From positions 248,001 to 312,000 of the forward strand of contig NZ_JOJL01000002.1 of assembly GCF_000721705.1 (NCBI RefSeq): 64,000 nt of DNA, in the 5' to 3' direction. The notes under the pieces are model-generated. The model had not been told where the DNA came from, did not search any database, and worked only from the letters and a program-made list of their open reading frames with translations. Positions 24,878-33,927 of this stretch are shown in pieces. Positions within the stretch are counted from its first letter, which is position 1; each line of letters opens with the position of its first letter. Origin of the DNA: Actinoplanes subtropicus. GTDB lineage: Bacteria > Actinomycetota > Actinomycetes > Mycobacteriales > Micromonosporaceae. The position numbers were made by a program, and so were the translations under genes.

Positions 24878-26374
24878 ATGTCATATCGGGCCGCGATGGT
24901 CATGATCGCGACTCTGGTGACCGGCGGGCTCTGTCTTTCCGCTCCGGCGCACGCGGCGATTCCTTATGCGCCGTGCCAGCCCGACGGGCCGGCGACGGCG
25001 GACGATGCGACCGCCGCGGCCGTGCGGCCCGCCATGACCGGCCGGCGGCTGGGCCGCTCGGTGACCGGCTACACCATCTCCTGCGCCCGGGCGATCGTGG
25101 CCAACGTCCAGGCCCGCGGGCTGGACGAGCGGGCCGCCGTCATCGCGGTCACCGCGGCCATCACCGAGAGCAGCCTGCACAACTACACGGTCGCGACCGA
25201 TGCCGACAGCCTAGGGCTCTTCCAGCAGCGGCCGTCGCAGGGCTGGGGCCAGCCCGGCGAGCTCACCGATCCCCGCTACAGCACGCAGGCGTTCCTCAAC
25301 GCGATGCTCCGTAAGCAGCCCGCGAGCGGCTGGCGGGTCGGCGACATCGGGCAGATCTGCCAGACCGTCCAGGCGTCGGCCTTCCCGCAGGCGTACGCGC
25401 CGGAGGTGCACGACGCGCAGCTGATCGTGGCGAGCCTGTGGCGGCAACCGGCCACGCCCGGCGCCGCGAAGCCGGTGACCCGGCCGGCCGGCCCGTTCTC
25501 GAAGGTGTTGATGGGGGCGGCCACCGGGTCGGCGGCGACCGACGACCGGCAGGACGTCATGGTCGCCGACTGGAACGGCGACCGTCGCCCCGACCTGGTC
25601 GTGGTGCAGCACGAGGCGACCGCGACCGGCCGCACGGAGGTCGCCATCTACGACGGCACCCCCAGCATCCCCGGCGCGGATTCCAGCTTCCAGCGCCTGC
25701 TGCTGCGGACGGCCACCCCGCTGGATCTGTCGGCCGGCAACACCACCACGTACACGATGGCGGACTGGAATGCCGACGGCCGGCTCGACCTGGTCGCGAT
25801 CCAGAAGTCGGGCACCGCGAGCGGGCGCACCGAGGTCCGGATCCTCGACGGCGCGACCAGCTTCCAGACCTTCCTGCTGCAGGCCGTCACCGCGCTGGCG
25901 CCCACCGACGCCCGGCACGACATCAACGTCGCCGACGTGAACGGTGACAACGTGCCCGACCTGATCGTGGTCTACAAGTCGGACACGGCCAGCGGCAAGA
26001 CCGAGGTCCAGGAGCTCGACGGCGCGTCCGGCTTCCAGCGTGAGCTGCTGCACGTGTCCACCGCGCTCGGGCCCACGGACGCGAGTCACGACTTCTCGGT
26101 CACCGACTGGAACGGCGACGGCCGGTTCGACCTGGTGGATGTCCAGAAGTCCGGCACGAAGAGCCACAAGACCGAGATCCGGGTCCTCGACGGCGCCGCG
26201 AACTTCTCGCGTGACCTGCTGAAGACCACCCCCACCGCGCTGGGCCCGACCGACGACCGCAGCGTCCTCTCGTTCGCCGACTGGAACGGCGACGGCCGCC
26301 TCGATCTCATCGCCGTCCAGAAGTCGGGGACAGCGAGCGGCCGCACCGAGTCGCGGGTGCTGTCCGGCGCCTAG
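24878..26374 (+). CDS. Secreted lysozyme-like and FG-GAP (VCBS) repeat protein
   Basis: A 498-aa exported protein. The signal peptide is about residues 1-27 (cleavage near APAHA-A). Residues about 60-190 form a small helical domain with ITESSLHNYTVATDADSLGLFQQRPSQGWG, matching the transglycosylase/lysozyme-like fold used by cell-wall enzymes (Glu in TESS is the candidate catalytic acid). The C-terminal half has five copies of a repeat around DWNGDGRxDLVxVQKSGTASGRTE, the calcium-binding FG-GAP/VCBS beta-propeller motif. A cell-wall-binding or wall-remodelling role is likely. Confidence 0.85.
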   Translation: MSYRAAMVMIATLVTGGLCLSAPAHAAIPYAPCQPDGPATADDATAAAVRPAMTGRRLGRSVTGYTISCARAIVANVQARGLDERAAVIAVTAAITESSLHNYTVATDADSLGLFQQRPSQGWGQPGELTDPRYSTQAFLNAMLRKQPASGWRVGDIGQICQTVQASAFPQAYAPEVHDAQLIVASLWRQPATPGAAKPVTRPAGPFSKVLMGAATGSAATDDRQDVMVADWNGDRRPDLVVVQHEATATGRTEVAIYDGTPSIPGADSSFQRLLLRTATPLDLSAGNTTTYTMADWNADGRLDLVAIQKSGTASGRTEVRILDGATSFQTFLLQAVTALAPTDARHDINVADVNGDNVPDLIVVYKSDTASGKTEVQELDGASGFQRELLHVSTALGPTDASHDFSVTDWNGDGRFDLVDVQKSGTKSHKTEIRVLDGAANFSRDLLKTTPTALGPTDDRSVLSFADWNGDGRLDLIAVQKSGTASGRTESRVLSGA

Positions 26375-27264
26375 GGCCGCGAGCCGACTCTCGGCGGAGC
26401 GTCGATGGTGATGGCCAGGTAGCCGTCCTCCAGCGTGGGCTCCGCGGGCCGGGCGCCGGCCGGCGGCTCGCCGTCGGTGATGACGCGGGCGGTGACGTGG
26501 TCGCCGTGGTCGACGCTGGCCACGACGGTGGCGCCGGCCGGCGGTGAACCGCGGTGCGGCAGGTCGACCACCCAGGTGCGGCCGCGGGCGGCCGCGACCA
26601 GGCTGGCGGTGTCGCCGGTGTGCAGGATCCGGCCGCGGTCCATGACCGCCAGCCGGGGACAGGTCGAGGCGATGTCCTCGACGATATGTGTCGACAGCAG
26701 GACGGTGCGGTCCCGGGCGAGGTCGGTCAGCAGGTTGCGGAAGCGGATCCGTTCGGTGGGGTCGAGGCCGGCGGTCGGTTCGTCGACGATGAGCAGCCGG
26801 GGCTCGCCGAGGAGGGCCTGGGCGATGCCGATGCGGCGCTTCATGCCGCCGGAGAAGGTGCCGATTCGGCGGTCGGCCTGCCCGGTGAGGGCGACGGTCT
26901 CCAGCAGCCGGTCGACGCTGCGGCGGCGGAGCGCGCTGTTGTGGACGCCCTTGAGGATGGCGATGTAGTCCAGGAAGCGGCGGGCGGTCAGGTCCGGGTA
27001 GACGCCGAGTTCCTGCGGCAGATAGCCGAGTTCACGCTGGACCGTGCGGCGGTTGCGGGTGCTGTCCAGCGGGATGCCGTCGACCGTGGCGGTGCCCGAG
27101 GTGGGCGCGATGATCCCGGCGAGGACCCGCATCAGGGTGGTCTTGCCGGCCCCGTTCGCGCCGAGCAGGCCGAACATCCCGCCCGGCACCCGCAGGTCGA
27201 GGTGGTCGAGGGCGATCGCACCGCGGCGGTACCGCTTGGTGAGCTGGTTCGTGGCGATCCGCAT
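26371..27264 (-). CDS. ABC transporter ATP-binding protein (ABC-2 exporter type)
   Basis: A 297-aa ATPase with Walker A GANGAGKTT, signature FSGGMKRRIGIAQALLG, Walker B LLIVDEPTAGLDP and His switch STHIVED. The C-terminal 70 residues resemble the regulatory tail of lantibiotic or drug exporters. The start is ATG 27264; a longer frame adds only proline-rich intergenic sequence. Its TAG stop shares the CTAG palindrome with the opposite-strand FG-GAP gene. It is the last gene of the exporter operon. Confidence 0.92.
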   Translation of the reverse strand: MRIATNQLTKRYRRGAIALDHLDLRVPGGMFGLLGANGAGKTTLMRVLAGIIAPTSGTATVDGIPLDSTRNRRTVQRELGYLPQELGVYPDLTARRFLDYIAILKGVHNSALRRRSVDRLLETVALTGQADRRIGTFSGGMKRRIGIAQALLGEPRLLIVDEPTAGLDPTERIRFRNLLTDLARDRTVLLSTHIVEDIASTCPRLAVMDRGRILHTGDTASLVAAARGRTWVVDLPHRGSPPAGATVVASVDHGDHVTARVITDGEPPAGARPAEPTLEDGYLAITIDAPPRVGSRP

Positions 27265-27280
27265 GGCAGGTCTCCTCGGT

Positions 27281-28036
27281 CTATCGGGCGCGCCGGGCGG
27301 CCGCGGCATAGGTGGTCAGGGCGATGGCCGGCAGCAGGAGCAGCAGGGCGATGCTCAGCAGCGCGGTGCCGGCCGAGGTGTGGCCGGGGGCGCCGATGCC
27401 GCTGTCCGGGTACGGGTTCCGCCCGCCGAACAACCCGGCCCGGGCGTAGTCGCCCAACGGGGTCAGCACGGTCCCGGACAGGGTGGGCAGGTATCCCGGC
27501 GAGAGCAGGTTGCCCCAGAGCCAGTAACCGACGAACAGGACCCGGAACAGGATCGGATTCAGAACGGTCGGGCACACCAGCGCGAAACCGGCCACGAACA
27601 GCAGGCCGGGCACCTGGATGGCGAGGAACGCCAGCAGGCCGACGAGGTAGGCCTCCGGTTGGCCGCGCACCGCCGCGAACCGGGTGAGGGTGATGACCCA
27701 GATGACGGCCACCGGTACGGCGACGGCGGCGACCGTGCCCAGATACTTGCCGCACAGCCGGGCCGCCGGGTCGGCGCCGGTGGCCTCGATGAGTTCGGCG
27801 GTGTGCAGGCGGCGGTCCCGGACCAGCCGGTCGGCGAGCAGCACGCCGGCGAGCATCGGGGCGAGCCAGTTGAGTTTCACCGCCGCGAGAGCCACGTCGG
27901 CGCGCAACAGCCCGGGGGCGGCCGGGTGCACGGCCAGCGTGAGCAGCAGCGCGGCGAGCGCGGCCATGGTCAGCCACAGGCTGGGGCGGCGCAGTTGCAT
28001 CCGGAACTCGTAGCGGAACACGCCGATGAAGGTCAT
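27281..28036 (-). CDS. ABC-2-type membrane permease
   Basis: A 251-aa integral membrane protein with about six hydrophobic segments (starting FRMQLRRPSLWLTMAALAALLLTLAV). The cytoplasmic loop VRDRRLHTAELIEATGADP is typical of ABC-2 exporters of the YhaP/NatB style. It starts with ATG 28036, overlapping the stop of the next upstream gene (ATGA). It pairs with the ATPase 16 bp downstream. Confidence 0.85.
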   Translation of the reverse strand: MTFIGVFRYEFRMQLRRPSLWLTMAALAALLLTLAVHPAAPGLLRADVALAAVKLNWLAPMLAGVLLADRLVRDRRLHTAELIEATGADPAARLCGKYLGTVAAVAVPVAVIWVITLTRFAAVRGQPEAYLVGLLAFLAIQVPGLLFVAGFALVCPTVLNPILFRVLFVGYWLWGNLLSPGYLPTLSGTVLTPLGDYARAGLFGGRNPYPDSGIGAPGHTSAGTALLSIALLLLLPAIALTTYAAAARRAR

Positions 28037-28743
28037 CCGTCGCTCCCTTGACGGCTCAGGCGGGCGGTGAGGACACGCTGCCGCTGGACGGTGAGGATGG
28101 TGCCGGCGAGACCGGCCAGCATCGCGCCGAGGCCGAGCAGGGTGAGCCGGTTGGGCCACCACCACCCGGCCAGCGAGCCCGGCGCGTCGTCGACGAACGG
28201 GTACAGAACCCGGGTCCACCCGTGGCCGGCGAACCATTGCACGGTGAGGTCCGAGACGAGCCAGCCCCCGGCCACCGCGGCGGCGGCCCCGGTGACGCTC
28301 GCGGTGAGGGCGAAGACGGCGGCGCCGAGGCCGCCGAGCGCCAGGGCGGGGGACAGCCAGGACAGCTGACCGGCCAGCACGCCGTGTGCGGGGTGCCACA
28401 GCCCGCCCGCGTACGCGACGACCGTGAGGGCCGCCGTGGCCAGGGCCGCGGACAGCACCGCCAGCCCGGCTCGGCGCGCCAGCGTGACCGGCACCGGAGT
28501 GGGCAGGCTCAACTGCAGCTCCAGGGACGTCTCGGCGGCGGGCACCGCGGGCACCGCCAGGCCGAACGCCAGCGGCACCACCTCGCGCAGCCAGAAGCGC
28601 AGGAAGACCCCGGCGTCGCTGCCCTTGACCGCCAACAGCAGGCTCACGCCGGTGCCGACGGCCAGCACCGCGGGTACCGCGGCCAGCGCCGGCCACCCGG
28701 CCCGGCGGATCTCCTGGCCCGCCAGGGCACCGGACGCGCTCAC
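28033..28743 (-). CDS. Membrane protein, probable second exporter permease
   Basis: A 236-aa hydrophobic protein with about six membrane segments, starting with GTG 28743 (GTGA overlap). The FLRFWLREVVPLAFGLAVPAVPAAETSLELQLSLPTPVPVTLARRAGL stretch resembles the loop between helices 1 and 2 of ABC-2 permeases. It lies between two other membrane genes and shares overlapping stops and starts with both, so it is likely part of the exporter complex. The family is not recognised further. Confidence 0.7.
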   Translation of the reverse strand: MSASGALAGQEIRRAGWPALAAVPAVLAVGTGVSLLLAVKGSDAGVFLRFWLREVVPLAFGLAVPAVPAAETSLELQLSLPTPVPVTLARRAGLAVLSAALATAALTVVAYAGGLWHPAHGVLAGQLSWLSPALALGGLGAAVFALTASVTGAAAAVAGGWLVSDLTVQWFAGHGWTRVLYPFVDDAPGSLAGWWWPNRLTLLGLGAMLAGLAGTILTVQRQRVLTARLSRQGSDG

Positions 28744-29480
28744 CAGGCCACCGCCCACCGGCGCGGTGCGGCCAGCACCGCGGCCGCCGCCACCATCGCG
28801 GCCACCGCGAGCACGGCCGGGCTGGTCGCCCAGACAGCGTCCAGACGGGTCACGACCGCCGGCGCCACCGGTGACAGCCCGGCGAGCACGTGCAGGAACC
28901 ACAGCCCCAGCGCGGCCGCCACGCCGGCGGGCGGCCGGCTGAGCACCGACACCAGCACGCTCACCGCCGCCAGTAGGAGCATCGGACCCAGCCAGGAGCC
29001 GATCAGCACCCCGAGGGTCTGGTGCACCCGCCCGGCCACCAGCACGCTGGCCAGCAGCGCCGCCGCCAGGTCGGCCGCGCACACCACGGTCAGCCGGGCC
29101 AGCAGCACGAGCCGGGGGCCCGCCCGCAGGACCAGCGCGAGTTCGCCCAGGCTGTCCTGGAACACCAGCGCCGCACCGGCCGCGGCGGCCGCCGGCGCGA
29201 GGGCCACGAACACCTCGCCCGGCCAGCCCGGGCCGGCCGCCAGCGCGACCGTCGCGCCGAACGCGATCACCAGCAGCGAGGCGGTCGCCAGCCGGGGGTA
29301 GACCACCGGCACCTGCGCGCGGACGAGCAACCAGCCCCAGCGCAGCCGGGCCGGCCACGGCACCTCCGCCCGTACGCGGTCCAGGGCCCCGGTCAGCACC
29401 CGGTCCAGGGCCGTGGTGTCGACCTGTTCGCGGACCCACGCCGCGGCGGCCCGCTCGATCCGGTCGTCATCGGGACTCAT
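28740..29480 (-). CDS. Membrane protein next to the ECF sigma gene (possible anti-sigma or exporter subunit)
   Basis: A 246-aa protein. The first 60 residues are cytoplasmic and charged (MSPDDDRIERAAAAWVREQVDTTALDRVLTGALDRVRAEV), followed by about six membrane segments. Its start overlaps the end of the sigma factor gene by 14 bp, the usual place of an anti-sigma factor. However, no zinc-finger Cys/His cluster is present, so an anti-sigma role is only inferred. It is co-transcribed with the exporter genes. Confidence 0.7.
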   Translation of the reverse strand: MSPDDDRIERAAAAWVREQVDTTALDRVLTGALDRVRAEVPWPARLRWGWLLVRAQVPVVYPRLATASLLVIAFGATVALAAGPGWPGEVFVALAPAAAAAGAALVFQDSLGELALVLRAGPRLVLLARLTVVCAADLAAALLASVLVAGRVHQTLGVLIGSWLGPMLLLAAVSVLVSVLSRPPAGVAAALGLWFLHVLAGLSPVAPAVVTRLDAVWATSPAVLAVAAMVAAAAVLAAPRRWAVAW

Positions 29481-30162
29481 CGTGCACCCCCTGGTCGGTC
29501 AGCAAGCGGGCCAGGCCGCGGCGGGCCAGGCTGAGCCGGCTCTTCACGGTGCCGACCGGCACCTCGAGCAGATCGGCGATCTCCGGCCCGGTCATCTGCT
29601 CCACGCAGGCCAGCACCAGCACCTCCCGGTGATGGGCGGGCAGCCGGCCGATCGCGTCGACGACCGCCCGCAGGTCGGCTCGCGCCAAGGCGACCGGCTC
29701 CGGGCCGGCGTTCCCGTCCTCGACGGCTTCCAGGTACTCGCCGGCGGTCTCGTACCGGCCCGGGTCGGCGTGGTAGGCCGAGATCGCCCGGCGCCGCGCG
29801 ACCGAGAACAGCCACCCGCGTACGGTGCCCCGGCCGGCGAACCCCGACGCGCCGCGCCAGACGGCCACCAGCACGTCCTGCACGACTTCCTCGGCCCGCC
29901 CCGGGTCACCCACCAAAGCGGACACATATCCCAGCAGCGACCGGCCGTAGCGCGCGTGCAACCAGCGCAATCCCGACTGGTCACCGGCCCGCATCGCGGC
30001 GACCGCCGCCCGGTCCGCTTCCTCGGACCCGCCCGCGTCGTCGCGCACCACCCGGGCGTACCCCCCAACCCACCCGGCCGGGTACCGCGCACCCCGGCTC
30101 CCCGCCGCCACCAACCCTGTCACATCACATACGTCCACCCGCGGGGCCGAAGGGTTCACCAC
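29467..30162 (-). CDS. ECF-type RNA polymerase sigma factor
   Basis: Sigma-70 region 2 (GRSLLGYVSALVGDPGRAEEVVQDVLVAVWRG, with GWLFSVARRRAISAYH) and region 4 (LPAHHREVLVLACVEQMTGPEIADLLEVPVGTVKSRLSLARRGL) are intact. The group is the SigK/SigM-like ECF class. The start is uncertain: GTG 30162 sits against its ribosome site, and GTG 30051 would give a 195-aa protein of normal ECF length. The operon sigma-membrane protein-permease-permease-ATPase suggests it controls this exporter. The CTGTCCGTCAG motif at 30165 touches its upstream end. Confidence 0.88.
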   Translation of the reverse strand: MVNPSAPRVDVCDVTGLVAAGSRGARYPAGWVGGYARVVRDDAGGSEEADRAAVAAMRAGDQSGLRWLHARYGRSLLGYVSALVGDPGRAEEVVQDVLVAVWRGASGFAGRGTVRGWLFSVARRRAISAYHADPGRYETAGEYLEAVEDGNAGPEPVALARADLRAVVDAIGRLPAHHREVLVLACVEQMTGPEIADLLEVPVGTVKSRLSLARRGLARLLTDQGVHDESR

Positions 30163-30164
30163 TC

Positions 30165-30175
30165 CTGTCCGTCAG
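30165..30175 (+). promoter_or_regulatory. Conflict-locus motif CTGTCCGTCAG, copy A
   Basis: An exact copy of the element that also precedes the CHAT, GrpE/Hsp70, caspase and DUF6232-like genes. Here it is 30 bp upstream of the LppU-like gene on the plus strand and borders the sigma factor start region on the minus strand. Whether it is a promoter element or an operator is unresolved. Confidence 0.65.
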
Positions 30176-30204
30176 CTAAGGGAAAGCGACAGAGGAGGAC
30201 CACC

Positions 30205-30576
30205 ATGGCCGACCAAGCAGCCGATTCCGCCCCCCACCGTTCGATGTTCGTCCGCGTCGGCATGGCGCTGGCCGCCGTCGCGGTCGTCTGGCTGGTCTCG
30301 TACGTGATCCAGAATCCGGATCTGCTGCACCGCGTCACCGGGCCCGGCTTCGCCGTCGGTGACTGCGCGCACCTCGGGGCCAGCCTGCACGGGTCGGAAA
30401 TGGAGAAGGCCGACTGCGGCACGGCCGGGAAGGCGGCGTTCACCAGCGACCCGGTGTACCGCGTGGACTCGGTCCAGAAAGGCAAGAACGGGATCTGCCC
30501 CGGCGGGTTCGAGCACGTGACCTTCTCCAACGAGCCCGAGGACACGACGTACTGCCTCACGCTGGCCCTTCGGTAA
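30205..30576 (+). CDS. LppU/SCO3897-like small membrane-anchored protein
   Basis: A 123-aa protein starting with ATG 30205 after AGAGGAGG. One N-terminal membrane helix (VGMALAAVAVVWLVSYVI, about 17-34) is followed by an extracytoplasmic domain with four cysteines (GDCAHL, KADCGT, GICPGG, TTYCLTLAL). This is the pattern of the actinobacterial LppU/SCO3897 family, which probably forms two disulfides. Function unknown. It is convergent with the CHAT gene (8 bp between stops) and carries motif copy A. Confidence 0.75.
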   Translation: MADQAADSAPHRSMFVRVGMALAAVAVVWLVSYVIQNPDLLHRVTGPGFAVGDCAHLGASLHGSEMEKADCGTAGKAAFTSDPVYRVDSVQKGKNGICPGGFEHVTFSNEPEDTTYCLTLALR

Positions 30577-30584
30577 CCCGGAGC

Positions 30585-33500
30585 TCACCGGCCGTGGTGC
30601 GTGAAGGGTGCCCAGACGGCCGGGTCGGCGAGCCCCAGCCGTGACGCGTCCAACGACGCCAGTTCGGGCGGAACCGCACGGCCCGGGTCGATCACCCACA
30701 GCTGCGCGGCCCGCAGCGCGTCGCGATCGTTCAGCCCGCCGGCGCTCCGGTACCGGTGGAACATCACCATCAGGCACACCGTGGCCTGGTCGGACACCGG
30801 CCGGCGGGAGCCGACGACGCTGACCGCGCCCGCGGCGAGCACGGCGGTGGCGAGGGTGAGCGCTTCGTCGTCGGCGGACGGGGTGAGGTCCGTCGAGCAG
30901 GCGGACAGCACCACGAGACCGCCGGGCCGGCCGGGCGGCCGGACCCGGGCCGCGGACAGGATCGTGTCCACCGGCAGGTCCGGCGCCAGCACGAGCCGGG
31001 ACAGGTCCGGCGTGGCGCCGGTTACGGCGTGACAGGCGAGGTGCAGCACGGCGTCGCCGGCCAGCGACCGGAGCACGTCCTCGGCGGTGCTGATCACGGC
31101 CGCGCCGGGGTAGGGGCCGGTGCGGAGCAGGTCCACCTCGACCGGCGCCCATTCCAGGTCGCCGGTGGGATCGCCGAGCAGCGAGACCGGCCCCGTCGTG
31201 CGCCGGGGCCGCCGGGCGACCGCGCTCAACTGGCGGGCCGAGGCGGCGTAGGAGATCGCGAACGGGCGGCAGGCGTACACCGATTCCGGGGAGCGGGCCG
31301 CATGCCAGGGGATCTGGCCCAGCGGGCCCCAGGGCACGAGGACGAGGCGGTGCGGCCGGTCCGCGCCGGGTTCGCCCAGGCCGGCCAGGAGCGGGGCGAT
31401 CGCCGCCGGCCAGGCCCAGTCGCACAGCTTTTCCCAGCGGTCGGCCGCGGGTTCGGCGATCGGGCCCAGATCCCGGTCCCGGCCGGCGGTCACCGTCGGC
31501 TCGGGATCGGGTACGGCGTCCCATCGCAGCTCCGGAGCGGGCAGGCAGCAGGGGTCACCCTCGGCCGGCACGACCACCAGCCGTCCGGGCCGGTCGCCGG
31601 CACCCGCTAGCAGATACACGAGCGCGTCCGCCTCGACCGCGTCCACCGCCGCGGCGATCTCCGGCCGGCCCGGCGCCGCGACCAACCGATCGGCGATGCC
31701 GGAATCGTGCAGGGCGGCGAGGACCCTCGGCCGCAGATCCGACGGAACGGTGGTGAGCGTCGCCGCGACCATCCCGGCGGTGCTGGCAGCCGGAACCGGC
31801 GCGGGCGGCGCCGCGGCCCACTCCTCGGCCAGGGCGGCGTGCCCGGCCGCCCGCAGGAGGTCGAGCACGGTCGCCCCGGCGGTCGCGCCGTACAGGACCA
31901 GCCCGCGCCCCAGCTCGAGCGCCTCGATCGCCGTTTCGAGCCGGTCCTCGGCGAGGCACCACTCGGCGATCTCCAGGGCGAGCGCCGCGGCATGCCGGGC
32001 GGCTTCGAGCGCGTGCGCCGTCCCGCTCTGCAGCAGGACGTCGTTGCCGTACGCCCGGAGGCCGCGCAATCCGCTCTCCACCGCCTCGGCGAGCCGCCCC
32101 TCGCGGCGGTAGGCGGTGGCGAGCGTGGCATGAACCTGGGCCGCCAGCGGGTGCGCCGGGTGGCCGGCGAGCAGGTCGGACCGTACCCGTTCGAGCCCGT
32201 CAAGCGCCGCGCGCGGATCGTCCGGAAGCCGGACCGTCGCGGCCAGCGCGGCGAGCGCGACGCGGTCCGGCGACGGCACGGACGGGTCGCCGGCGATCTC
32301 GTCGAGCCGCCGGGCCGCCGTGGCCCGGGCCGCCGGGTCGTCGCCGTCGAGGGCGCCGTCGAGCAGGTCGCCCAGCGCCCCGGCCGCGCGCAGGGCCGGG
32401 CGGCCCGACTCCTCGACGGCCAGGTCGACGCCGGCCGTGCGGAGCAGGCGGATGCCCGTACGCAGGTCGTCCTGGCGTTGGGCCCGCGCGCCGCGAGCCA
32501 GGTATGCCAGCCCGAGCCCCACGTCGAATCGGGACCGCCAGGGATAGCCGGCGTCCAGCCCGGCCAGCGCGCTCTCGAAGCCGTCGATCACCTCGTCGAG
32601 GCCGGCGACGTCGAGGTGCTGGACGGCGAGGACGGTCCGCGACATCAGCCGCGCAAGCTCGATCACCATCCGATCGGGTCCGCCGGCCCGCGAAGCGGTC
32701 AGCATCCGGGTAGCGGTCTCGGCGTCCACGCCCATCCCCAGCCGGAGGTGCCGGTCGTTGAGCAGCACCCCGAGCGTGCCCGCGATGACCGGGCGCAGGT
32801 CGTCGCCCTCCGGCACGGCGGCCAGCGCGGCTTGCAGGTCCGCGGCGGCGTCGGTCAGGTCCTCCGCGGGGCGGTCGGCGAAGCGGGCCCGCAGGATCCG
32901 CGTCATCGCCCGCAGGAATCGGTCCTTGCCGGCCTGGACCGGATCGGGCGGCGCCGCGGCGACGATCTCGTCGGCCAGCTCGACCACCTGAGCGATGTGC
33001 TCGGGCTTTCCGGTGTACGCCGAGGCCGACAACAGCAACCCGGTGAGCCGCCGCGCGATCGCGTCGTGCTCCGGGTCGTCGGCGGCCAGGCCGGCGAGCG
33101 TGTCGCTGAGCACCCCGGCCAGGCCGGTCAGGTGCGCCGGCAGGTCGGCGACGTGACCGCGTTCGGCGATCAGCGCCCCGGCCTCGGCCAGGATGAACGG
33201 GCGCAGCCGGTGCCCGGGCGGCAGCAGCCGCAGGACCTCGTCGTGGGCGGCGCCGAGCCGGGCGGGCGCGGACGGCTCGACGTACGCGCTCAACAGCTCG
33301 ACCAGGGCCCGGTGAGTGCCGCCGAGGCCCCCGAGCACGCCGGCCAGCGACGCGACGGCGGCGATCATCTCGGCCAGGTCCCGCGCGCCGACGAGGTGCA
33401 TCGTGGCGATCAGCGCCTCGGCGTACTGCCGGACCTCGGCCTCGGGCGGCTCGTGTTCGACGATCCACCGCAGGTGCCCGAGCGCGCGATCCCGGTCGGC

Positions 33501-33839
33501 CAGCCGGCCCGGGTCGTTCAGCTCGCCGCGCATCAGCGCCATACCGAGGGCGATGCCGGCCCGGCCGTCCGGGTCGCCGCCGACCGGGATCGGCATCGCC
33601 CGGAAGAACAGCAGCATGCCCAGGCCCGCGTGGGTCACGGTCGGGTCGTCATGGGGAACCGTGAGGGCCTCGTCCAGCCGGACGATCGCCTCGTCGCGGT
33701 CGGCCGTCGTCCCGGCCTCCCGGAAATAGCGCAGGAAGAGGCGCCGGCCCAGGGCACCGGCCAGGAGCGCCGAGGCCGGGCTGCCCGGCGGGGCGGCGGC
33801 ATACCGCGTACGCAGGTCGTCGATGGACGCGTCGGTCAT
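30585..33839 (-). CDS. CHAT-domain caspase-like protease with long helical-repeat region
   Basis: A 1084-aa protein. Residues about 1-690 are helical repeats resembling TPR (alternating Ala/Leu helices, e.g. LATAYRREGRLAEAVESGLRGLRAYG). The C-terminal about 340 residues are a CHAT peptidase with the catalytic pair His937 (HLACHA) and Cys981 (VVLSACST), both intact. CHAT proteases act as conflict or cell-death effectors activated through their repeat region. The start is ATG 33839. It is divergent from the GrpE/Hsp70 operon, sharing the paired motif at 33848-33873. The likely role is a proteolytic effector released when the chaperone/GTPase sensors fire (inference). Confidence 0.88.
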   Translation of the reverse strand: MTDASIDDLRTRYAAAPPGSPASALLAGALGRRLFLRYFREAGTTADRDEAIVRLDEALTVPHDDPTVTHAGLGMLLFFRAMPIPVGGDPDGRAGIALGMALMRGELNDPGRLADRDRALGHLRWIVEHEPPEAEVRQYAEALIATMHLVGARDLAEMIAAVASLAGVLGGLGGTHRALVELLSAYVEPSAPARLGAAHDEVLRLLPPGHRLRPFILAEAGALIAERGHVADLPAHLTGLAGVLSDTLAGLAADDPEHDAIARRLTGLLLSASAYTGKPEHIAQVVELADEIVAAAPPDPVQAGKDRFLRAMTRILRARFADRPAEDLTDAAADLQAALAAVPEGDDLRPVIAGTLGVLLNDRHLRLGMGVDAETATRMLTASRAGGPDRMVIELARLMSRTVLAVQHLDVAGLDEVIDGFESALAGLDAGYPWRSRFDVGLGLAYLARGARAQRQDDLRTGIRLLRTAGVDLAVEESGRPALRAAGALGDLLDGALDGDDPAARATAARRLDEIAGDPSVPSPDRVALAALAATVRLPDDPRAALDGLERVRSDLLAGHPAHPLAAQVHATLATAYRREGRLAEAVESGLRGLRAYGNDVLLQSGTAHALEAARHAAALALEIAEWCLAEDRLETAIEALELGRGLVLYGATAGATVLDLLRAAGHAALAEEWAAAPPAPVPAASTAGMVAATLTTVPSDLRPRVLAALHDSGIADRLVAAPGRPEIAAAVDAVEADALVYLLAGAGDRPGRLVVVPAEGDPCCLPAPELRWDAVPDPEPTVTAGRDRDLGPIAEPAADRWEKLCDWAWPAAIAPLLAGLGEPGADRPHRLVLVPWGPLGQIPWHAARSPESVYACRPFAISYAASARQLSAVARRPRRTTGPVSLLGDPTGDLEWAPVEVDLLRTGPYPGAAVISTAEDVLRSLAGDAVLHLACHAVTGATPDLSRLVLAPDLPVDTILSAARVRPPGRPGGLVVLSACSTDLTPSADDEALTLATAVLAAGAVSVVGSRRPVSDQATVCLMVMFHRYRSAGGLNDRDALRAAQLWVIDPGRAVPPELASLDASRLGLADPAVWAPFTHHGR

Positions 33840-33847
33840 GCCCGGAC

Positions 33848-33873
33848 CTGACGGACGGCCCGCTGTCCGTCAG
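33848..33873. promoter_or_regulatory. Divergent motif pair (copies B and C of TGTCCGTCAG) between CHAT and GrpE genes
   Basis: The plus-strand copy CTGTCCGTCAG (33863-33873) faces the GrpE-like gene. A minus-strand copy CGTCCGTCAG (33848-33857) faces the CHAT gene, ending 8 bp before its ATG. The two halves form an inverted repeat with a 5-bp core. The same divergent arrangement recurs at 63971-63999. Confidence 0.75.
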
Positions 33874-33927
33874 ATACCGGCGTGGCGATCGGACCGCGGT
33901 CGCCGAGTCGAGCAGAGGCGGGGAGAC

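Noticed and set aside
28740..29480. Called a zinc-finger anti-sigma factor
   Set aside because: No Cys/His cluster is present; only the position next to the sigma gene suggests it, so the role was left open.
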